NCBI GenBank assembly: GCA_036266155.1
Contig: DATANR010000353.1
Coordinates: 1 to 19,478, forward strand
Source: SIAJ01 sp036266155
Lineage (GTDB): Bacteria; Planctomycetota; Planctomycetia; Gemmatales; Gemmataceae
Direction of reading: 5' to 3'
DNA length: 19,478 bases
Under the pieces are notes generated by a model. It was given only the letters and a program-made list of their open reading frames with translations. It was not told the origin of the DNA and did not search any database. Both the position numbers and the translations under genes were made by a program. This document shows positions 14,453 through 19,478 of the stretch, piece after piece. How positions within the stretch are numbered: the first letter of the stretch is position 1; the number at the start of each line of letters is the position of its first letter.

Positions 14453-15292
14453 CTATTTTTGACCTGGCTTGAAAACCAGGACCGGCGCCGTCGTGCGGTG
14501 AACGACGGCCTCCGTGATGCTTCCCCAAACGAGCTTCGACAAACCGCCTCGACCGTGTGTAGCTAATGCAATCACTGTGCCAGCGCGCGCTGTCGCCGTT
14601 GCGACAATGGCCTCGGCGGCGTGTCCCTCAGTAACAACGCGAGTCTCCACGGTCAAGCCATCAGCGCGAAGGCGATCGGCCTGTTGGTTGAGATAACCGA
14701 CTGGATCTGCAAGTTGACAGTCCGCTTGCGCGATCAACAGCGTGATTGGAGCACCAAATGCCCGCGCGAATTGGGCAGCGGGTCCGAGCATCTGCTCCGC
14801 CAACTCCGACCCATCGAGCGGAATCAACACATTGCTTACGTCTGAACCCGGTTTCGGTTCGCCTTCGTGAATCAACAGGACCGGACATGGACTGCGCCGA
14901 ACGAATTCCGTCGCCGTTTCGCCGAGAAGGAACCGTGCCATCGCACCGCGTCCGTGCGTCGCCATCACGGCCCACCTCGGTCCGAGCTTCCCCGCGTAGT
15001 CGGCCAGCGAACTGATGACGCTGCCATCGAGCAAGTCCGCAATCACAGGCACGTCCGGCTCATGGACGCGTGCCTGGACGGCCGCGAAGTAGTCGACCTC
15101 TTTCTGCCGAATCGAGATGTCAGGAATGATGTTGCCGACCATCGATTCGCCGTCAAACATCACGGCCGGTGGAGCATGCACGCCGACGAGCCGCACGGCG
15201 CCGTTCATGCGCTTGGCCAGGGCGAGGGCCCAGGGAATCGCGCACTCTGCCGCAGGCGAGCCGTCGAGCGGGACCATGATGGTAGTGGACAT
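14453..15292 (-). CDS. Tandem-domain universal stress protein (UspA family)
   Basis: A 279-residue cytoplasmic protein made of two UspA domains. Domain 1 (about 1-142) starts TTIMVPLDGSPAAECAIPWA and ends THGRGAMARFLLGETATEFVRRSPCPVLLI. Domain 2 (about 152-276) starts VLIPLDGSELAEQM and ends THGRGGLSKLVWGSITEAVVHRTTAPVLVF. The nucleotide-binding signature G-x2-G-x9-G-(S/T) is nearly complete in domain 2 (ATHG...WGS, first Gly replaced by Ala). In domain 1 the last pair is GE instead of GS, so ATP binding may differ between domains. Usp proteins support survival under stress and stasis. ATG at 15292 is chosen over an 80-residue open extension because it starts the Usp fold exactly and has CGGAG 8 nt upstream. 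A long leader with a nested hairpin lies upstream. Confidence 0.9.
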   Translation of the reverse strand: MSTTIMVPLDGSPAAECAIPWALALAKRMNGAVRLVGVHAPPAVMFDGESMVGNIIPDISIRQKEVDYFAAVQARVHEPDVPVIADLLDGSVISSLADYAGKLGPRWAVMATHGRGAMARFLLGETATEFVRRSPCPVLLIHEGEPKPGSDVSNVLIPLDGSELAEQMLGPAAQFARAFGAPITLLIAQADCQLADPVGYLNQQADRLRADGLTVETRVVTEGHAAEAIVATATARAGTVIALATHGRGGLSKLVWGSITEAVVHRTTAPVLVFKPGQK

Positions 15293-15404
15293 GGTGCAAC
15301 TCCGAGCGCCATTCAGACGTTGATGGTTCCAGTTATTCTTACCCACAGTCAGATACTGCGGCCGGAACCAATAGTGAGTTTGGAGATGATCGAGAAATGA
15401 AAAG

Positions 15405-15461
15405 AGGCAGCCGGGCAGTGGTCCGTGTCGCCCATACCACGTTCCATCCACCCGGCAGCCT
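15405..15461. repeat. Nested hairpin upstream of usp
   Basis: AGGCAGCCGGG (15405-15415) pairs with CCCGGCAGCCT (15451-15461) with a single A-A mismatch. Inside, GTGGT (15418-15422) pairs with ACCAC (15436-15440). There is no T-run on either side, so a leader structure, small RNA or protein-binding site is as likely as a terminator. It lies about 110 nt upstream of the usp start codon on the - strand. Confidence 0.5.
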
Positions 15462-15606
15462 GATACATGAAAAGCAACTACTGTGCCACGACTGACAAAA
15501 CTTGAAAAACGATCATGAGACCGCGGTTTCATTCACGATGCGTTCGGCCAGCGACCACGGAAGTGGCGGTGGATTCCCTCGGTCCGCGGAAAGCTGACGG
15601 TAATCG

Positions 15607-15634
15607 TTGACGGAAGACGTTATTTTAATTTAAC
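15607..15634 (+). promoter_or_regulatory. Weak sigma70-like promoter candidate
   Basis: TTGACG (15607-15612), a 16-nt spacer and TTTAAC (15629-15634) lie in the most AT-rich part of the gap, on the strand of the phosphatase gene. The -10 match is only 4 of 6 and the leader would be about 220 nt, so this is tentative. Confidence 0.2.
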
Positions 15635-15860
15635 TTGCGATCCAGAAGGTCAAGTCGGTCCAGCGGACAAGTCCGATCGGCTGCAAAAATGAGAAATACG
15701 TTCAGGGGGGTGTGCGCGGCGTGAACATATCGCAACTGAGTGCGTCGCCCATAGTCTTGACGATGATTCTCTACGCCAATTGATCGAGAAGCGGCGCTCC
15801 CATCGTCGGCAGTTCGCTGCGCAAGATGCCCGTGCAACCGCCAGCGAGTATAACGGCGGC

Positions 15861-16655
15861 ATGAACGCATCCTTGGCCGATTGGCGCGCTGCCGCCGAGC
15901 AATCCGCGCGGATGGGTGGATCAATCCTCGAAGAATGGCGCGGCCGTTTCTCCGCCCGCGAAAAGGCTTATGCGGACTTGGTGACGGAAGCCGACCACGC
16001 GTCTCAAAAAGCGATTCGGGCTTTTCTTACCGAGCGCTTTCCCGAGCACGCGTTTTTGGGTGAAGAGGATCCCGAGGCCAAATCGGGCCGCGTCTCCCCG
16101 GATGTGCCGACATGGATTGTCGATCCGCTGGATGGGACAGCCAATTACGTGCATGACGTGCCGGCCTATTGCGTCTCCGTCGGCTTGATGGCCGGCGGCG
16201 ACTTGGTCGTCGGGGCAGTTTTCGATCCCCGGCAGAACGAGATGTTCAGTGCGGCACAAGGTCTTGGCGCCACTCTGAACGGCAAGCCGATCCGGGTGAG
16301 TGCCGTCAACGAATTACGGTCCGCATTGCTTGCGACGGGCTTTCCACCCGATCGGGAATGCCTGCAGCGCAATCTCGATTGGTGGCAGATCTTCTCCTTT
16401 AAGGTCCAGGCTCTGCGACGGACGGGTTCGACCGCACTCAATTTGGCTTATGTCGCCGCGGGCCGATTCGACGGCTACTGGGCGTTTGACAATTGGGCCT
16501 GGGACGTGGCTGCCGGCGTCGTGCTGGTTCGTGAAGCCGGCGGCGAGGTGTCGCGAGCCGACGGTACTCCGTGCGACCCGTTCCAGCAGGATATTGTGGC
16601 GACGAACGCCACGCTGCATCCGGAAATGATGCAGGCGCTGCTATCCCGGCACTGA
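15861..16655 (+). CDS. Inositol monophosphatase-family phosphatase
   Basis: A 264-residue Mg2+-dependent phosphatase of the inositol monophosphatase superfamily (SuhB, HisN, CysQ relatives). All metal-site motifs are present: DLVTEAD (39-45), GEED (67-70), WIVDPLDGTANYVHDVP (85-101, with D88, D91, G92, T93) and NWAWDVAAG (211-219, with D215). Likely substrates are inositol-1-phosphate or histidinol phosphate; sequence alone does not decide. The length is normal for the family. ATG at 15861 is preferred over an in-frame TTG at 15780 because homology begins soon after it, although the Shine-Dalgarno (GGCGG) is weak. It is followed 141 nt later by the zinc-ribbon/protease gene on the same strand. 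Assignment to the family is secure; the specific reaction is not. Confidence 0.9.
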   Translation: MNASLADWRAAAEQSARMGGSILEEWRGRFSAREKAYADLVTEADHASQKAIRAFLTERFPEHAFLGEEDPEAKSGRVSPDVPTWIVDPLDGTANYVHDVPAYCVSVGLMAGGDLVVGAVFDPRQNEMFSAAQGLGATLNGKPIRVSAVNELRSALLATGFPPDRECLQRNLDWWQIFSFKVQALRRTGSTALNLAYVAAGRFDGYWAFDNWAWDVAAGVVLVREAGGEVSRADGTPCDPFQQDIVATNATLHPEMMQALLSRH

Positions 16656-16796
16656 TTTCACCGTTGTCGCTCGTGATGGGAATTGGTCAGGTACGAGTAA
16701 CGCGTGCCGCCACATGCTTGACAGCAACCATCAAACGGGCGATGATTGCCGTTGACTCAATTTCTTGCACCTTAGACTGCTCACGGGGACCGCTTC

Positions 16797-18863
16797 ATGG
16801 CGATCCATCAATACTTGTGCCCCGAGTGCGGGGTTGCGTTGCAATCGCCGCAAGACGTGGCCGGCCGATCCGTTCGCTGTCTCGGCTGCCAGGCCGTGTT
16901 CACGGCACGCTCGGGCCGCACACCTTCACGGCCGATTTCGCCGCACGCAGAGCCGACTAAGAACAAGCGGCCCAATCGCCGCGAGCGCGACGACGACTAT
17001 CGACCCGAATTGCCGCCGATCCCGCGTGACCGCAAGATGCCGGCCGTCCTGTTCGTGGTCGGCGCGGCGGCCGCGATCGCGGTGGCGGTCACGATCTTTC
17101 TGGTGGTCCGCTACAAGGCACGCAAGACCGAGCCGGTGCCGATGGCCGTCGTGAAGAACGACAAGCCGGCGCCCACAACCAATGTGCCGCCGACCGTAAC
17201 ACCGGTTGTCGAGCGCAAGCCCGTGGAAGACCCGCCCAGCAGCGGCCGCCGCGAGGAAGAGGAAGATACGGCTACCGTGCCGGCCAAGGCCCCGGCGAAA
17301 CCCGCCACTCCCCCGGACTTGAGCAGCATTCTGCCGAAGCTCCCCGGTGTCGCGCCGAAGGATCCCCCGGCGGCGACTCCCAAACAACCAACCACGCCTA
17401 AGCCGGCCGAACCGGTGACCGCCAAGCCGGCCGACGTGCCTGAACCGCCGACGCGTGCCGATGGACTGATCCCCGCGGCTCTTTTGACCAAGCTCAAAGC
17501 CGCGACGGTCTTCATCAAGATGACGGCTGGGCCCGTGCAGAGCACCGGCAGCGGCTTCGTGCTGCGCGTCGAAGGGAACAACGCGCTGGTCGTCACCAAC
17601 AACCACGTCATTAGTCCGTCGGCCAAGCACGGGCAGATCGGCGACCCGCAATATGAATTGGTCTTTCACAGCGGCCGCAAGAACGAGTTCTCCTTGAAAG
17701 GCGACGTGGTCGGCGCCGATAAGGAACATGATTTGGCATTGGTCCGCGTCAGTGGCGTGCTCGGCGTCACGGGCGGTTTCCCGGAAGCGCTCAACACAAC
17801 GGACAAGGCGCCGCTAGCCGAGACGATGCCGATCTACATCTTCGGCTTCCCATTCGGCGAGATGCTGGCGACCACCAACGGCAACCCGAACGTGACCATC
17901 GGCAAGGGCACCATCTCCAGTCTGCGCGAGGACGATGCCGGCGACACGGCGGTCATTCAAATCGACGGCGACGTGAATCCTGGCAACTCCGGCGGCCCGG
18001 TCGTCGATGCGCGCGGCCGGCTCGTCGGTGTCACGGTGGCCAAGTTGCGCGGCACCAACATCGGCCTCGCAATCCCGCCGGTCGAATTGTCACGCATGCT
18101 CGGCGGCCGGCTCGGCAACATGGACTTCCATATCACGCGGCAGAATGGCACCAGCATCGAAATGAATGTGCATGGCACGCTCATTGACCCCATGGACCGT
18201 ATTACCGCGGCATCCGTGATGGTCGTCCGAGCCGACGATTTGAAGGACAAACCGACCGTCGGCGCCGGCGGCAAGTGGGCGCCATTACCGGGCGCCGAGA
18301 AGGTGGAGTTGAAAGTGGCCGGTCGCGGCGTGAGTGGCTCGGTCAAATTGCCCGTCCGCAATCGCGATCGCGGGCAGATCGAGATCTATTTCCAACCCGC
18401 TTGTATCGACAAGGAAGGGACAACCAACTACTTCGCCCCCGTCAAGCATACGCTGGTCGAAGGCGGCGGGTCTGTCCAGGTTCCGCAGGGGCCGGGCGGG
18501 TTCACACCGCCGGGCCTTCGACCGGAAGCTCCGGGCGGAGTTCCGGGACCCGGCGCACCGGGAATCCCTGGTGGACCCGGCATTCCGATGCCACCCGCTG
18601 TCGGCATCCCTCCAGGTCTGCCGGGCGCGCCAGGTCTGCCGCCGATTCCGGGTTTTCCTGGTCCAGGTGGCGGCTCGACGCCGGGTACTCCGGGAAGCGG
18701 ATCAACACCGCCCGGCACATTGCCAGGTGGGATTGGTGGAGGCGGCGGTGGTGGCGGGACTCTACCGGGACCGCGGCCAGGGGGATTTGGTCCGCCTGGT
18801 GGGGCCGTTGGCGGCGGAGGTGGTGGAATCGTACCGCCGCGACCGGGACAACCCAAGGGTTGA
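16797..18863 (+). CDS. Membrane-anchored trypsin-like serine protease with zinc ribbon
   Basis: A 688-residue multidomain protein. Residues 1-36 form an MJ0042-type zinc ribbon (C8-x2-C11, C28-x2-C31). A basic stretch (55-80) precedes one membrane helix (83-105), then a Pro/Ala/Lys-rich linker (110-220). A trypsin-like/HtrA-type protease domain (about 228-436) has the complete triad: H270 in TNNHV, D312 in HDLALVRV, S398 in GNSGGP. A beta-rich part (440-560) and a Gly/Pro-rich tail (562-688) follow. No PDZ domain is recognised. By positive-inside logic the ribbon is cytoplasmic and the protease faces the periplasm. A role in envelope protein quality control is plausible by family, not shown. 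The ATG at 16797 has GGGGA about 8 nt upstream. The gene ends 2 nt from the stop of convergent dgkA. Confidence 0.9.
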   Translation: MAIHQYLCPECGVALQSPQDVAGRSVRCLGCQAVFTARSGRTPSRPISPHAEPTKNKRPNRRERDDDYRPELPPIPRDRKMPAVLFVVGAAAAIAVAVTIFLVVRYKARKTEPVPMAVVKNDKPAPTTNVPPTVTPVVERKPVEDPPSSGRREEEEDTATVPAKAPAKPATPPDLSSILPKLPGVAPKDPPAATPKQPTTPKPAEPVTAKPADVPEPPTRADGLIPAALLTKLKAATVFIKMTAGPVQSTGSGFVLRVEGNNALVVTNNHVISPSAKHGQIGDPQYELVFHSGRKNEFSLKGDVVGADKEHDLALVRVSGVLGVTGGFPEALNTTDKAPLAETMPIYIFGFPFGEMLATTNGNPNVTIGKGTISSLREDDAGDTAVIQIDGDVNPGNSGGPVVDARGRLVGVTVAKLRGTNIGLAIPPVELSRMLGGRLGNMDFHITRQNGTSIEMNVHGTLIDPMDRITAASVMVVRADDLKDKPTVGAGGKWAPLPGAEKVELKVAGRGVSGSVKLPVRNRDRGQIEIYFQPACIDKEGTTNYFAPVKHTLVEGGGSVQVPQGPGGFTPPGLRPEAPGGVPGPGAPGIPGGPGIPMPPAVGIPPGLPGAPGLPPIPGFPGPGGGSTPGTPGSGSTPPGTLPGGIGGGGGGGGTLPGPRPGGFGPPGGAVGGGGGGIVPPRPGQPKG

Positions 18864-18865
18864 GG

Positions 18866-19294
18866 TTATCCCCACCAGCCGAGCAAGTGTCCCAATCGAT
18901 TGACGAAGACGATTCCGCCCACGGTCGCCGCGAACAGGCTCGCCATCAGTACCGCTCCGGCGGCAATGTCGAGCGAGCCGTTCCAGCGGTTGCGCGTCTC
19001 GACGTCGAGGCCGTGAAACAAAGTCTCAATGGCGCTGTTGAACAATTCGGCCGTGAACACTCCGCCGATGCAGAGCAAGATCAGGCACCATTCAACAAGT
19101 CGGCAATCGAGTGCGACGCACGCGGCAAGGGCGATGGCCGCCGCGAAGAAGTGCACGGAAAAGCTGGAATGCCCACGCATGCCGAGCTTCATGCCGCGGA
19201 AGGCCTCTCGGAACTTGTCGCGCCAGCCGCGTGTTCCCTTATGTCGACGAAAGGCTGGCTGCGGCAGAACCGGGGGTGGCGGTTCGCTGATCAT
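18866..19294 (-). CDS. dgkA: Diacylglycerol kinase-family membrane protein (DgkA-like)
   Basis: A 142-residue integral membrane lipid kinase of the prokaryotic DAGK family, which phosphorylates diacylglycerol or, in many bacteria, undecaprenol. After a Pro-rich cytoplasmic N-terminus it shows the amphipathic WRDKFREAFRGMKLGMRGH (24-42). Three membrane helices follow (about 46-63, 67-88 and 108-131). The signature AELFNSAIETLFHGLD (82-97) carries the conserved Glu/Asn/Glu residues (E83, N86, E90), and LDIAAGAVLMAS (108-119) matches the family's KD-AAGAVL region. The substrate cannot be told from sequence. ATG at 19294 has only a weak Shine-Dalgarno. It converges with the protease gene. Confidence 0.88.
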   Translation of the reverse strand: MISEPPPPVLPQPAFRRHKGTRGWRDKFREAFRGMKLGMRGHSSFSVHFFAAAIALAACVALDCRLVEWCLILLCIGGVFTAELFNSAIETLFHGLDVETRNRWNGSLDIAAGAVLMASLFAATVGGIVFVNRLGHLLGWWG

Positions 19295-19404
19295 GTGGCG
19301 AGCATAGCCGATGGCGGTTGTAACCGGAAGGCGAGGTCAACGATGCGGCAGCTAAATGGATTACACACATAACACATATCCCTCTATTTCTACTGTATGT
19401 CGTC

Positions 19405-19434
19405 TTGACGGCGCAGAAGTCCGTCGGCCACAAT
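19405..19434 (+). promoter_or_regulatory. Candidate sigma70-like promoter for the gene at the window end
   Basis: TTGACG (19405-19410), an 18-nt spacer and CACAAT (19429-19434, 4 of 6 to TATAAT) lie 38 nt upstream of the ATG at 19472, on the same strand. The stretch just before (19360-19400) is AT-rich compared with its surroundings. Confidence 0.3.
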
Positions 19435-19471
19435 CGCTTCCATCGATGTTTTCTCCACGGAAGGAGCGGCC

Positions 19472-19478
19472 ATGGATG
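19472..19478 (+). CDS. Start of a gene cut by the window edge
   Basis: Only two codons (Met-Asp) are in the window. The call rests on AAGGAG at 19461-19466, a near-ideal Shine-Dalgarno, 5 nt before the ATG at 19472, and on a candidate promoter at suitable distance. Nothing can be said about the product. Confidence 0.5.

Larger units (their letters stand above)
15293..15860. other. Divergent intergenic region between usp and the phosphatase gene
   Basis: This 568-nt gap holds a strong nested hairpin (15405-15461), a shorter dyad TGGTTCC/GGAACCA (15324-15330 and 15364-15370) close to the usp start, and an AT-rich run at 15621-15636 with a weak promoter match. Open frames across it have no protein-like content. 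The remaining parts (about 15470-15600 and 15640-15860) show nothing recognisable. Confidence 0.55.

Noticed and set aside
15293..15532. 80-residue upstream extension of the universal stress protein
   Set aside because: The Usp fold starts exactly at the ATG at 15292, which has its own Shine-Dalgarno; the extension contains the nested hairpin and looks like leader DNA.
15780..15860. Upstream TTG start for the phosphatase
   Set aside because: The extra residues are basic and unlike the family, and the ATG at 15861 gives a normal family length.
18275..19372. Long + strand open frame across the protease tail and dgkA
   Set aside because: It overlaps two well-supported genes in another frame, and its composition follows from GC-rich codon shadowing.

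Overview
The window looks like chromosomal DNA from a planctomycete, probably of the Gemmata/Pirellula type. It is GC-rich. It carries several hallmarks of that group: a very large PSCyt1-DUF1549-LamG-DUF1553 protein, a Hanks-type kinase joined through one membrane segment to a long WD40 array, an MJ0042-type zinc ribbon fused to a membrane-anchored trypsin-like protease, and small exported proteins of unknown role. Taxonomy is inferred from these architectures and not from a marker gene; genus cannot be fixed. No rRNA, tRNA, CRISPR array, integrase or complete insertion sequence is visible.

Layout. Positions 79-2182 (+) hold a lipoprotein with TPR-like helices, a four-helix membrane protein and a small exported protein. 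The first two are separated by an inverted array of the heptamer GGGGTCA/TGACCCC. Positions 2183-2596 hold two strong hairpin terminators around a 26-bp near-perfect palindrome. Positions 2597-4017 (-) encode two paralogous exported thioredoxin-fold proteins without a CXXC site; one has a C-terminal tail with 20 cysteines. An AT-rich divergent promoter region leads to uvrC (+), which lacks the usual C-terminal helix-hairpin-helix. The WD40 kinase (-) meets uvrC tail to tail with 2 nt between stops. Upstream of the kinase, also on (-), lies a PAC2-family protein. The 1052-residue PSCyt1/DUF1553 protein (+) follows and ends at a bidirectional terminator.

Positions 13777-15292 (-) hold a small exported DUF5666-like protein and a tandem universal stress protein, separated by about 370 nt rich in inverted repeats. 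A 568-nt divergent region with a nested hairpin precedes an inositol-monophosphatase-family gene (+) and the zinc-ribbon/protease gene (+). The protease meets dgkA (-) tail to tail, again with 2 nt between stops. The window ends at the first codons of another (+) gene with a strong Shine-Dalgarno sequence.

The genes do not form one pathway. They are mostly single-gene units for DNA repair, signalling, stress response, envelope/lipid metabolism and planctomycete-specific exported proteins. I see no clear new multi-gene system. The best leads are the CXXC-less thioredoxin paralog pair with its cysteine-rich tail, the two palindromic repeat elements, and the structured intergenic stretch at 14225-14460.
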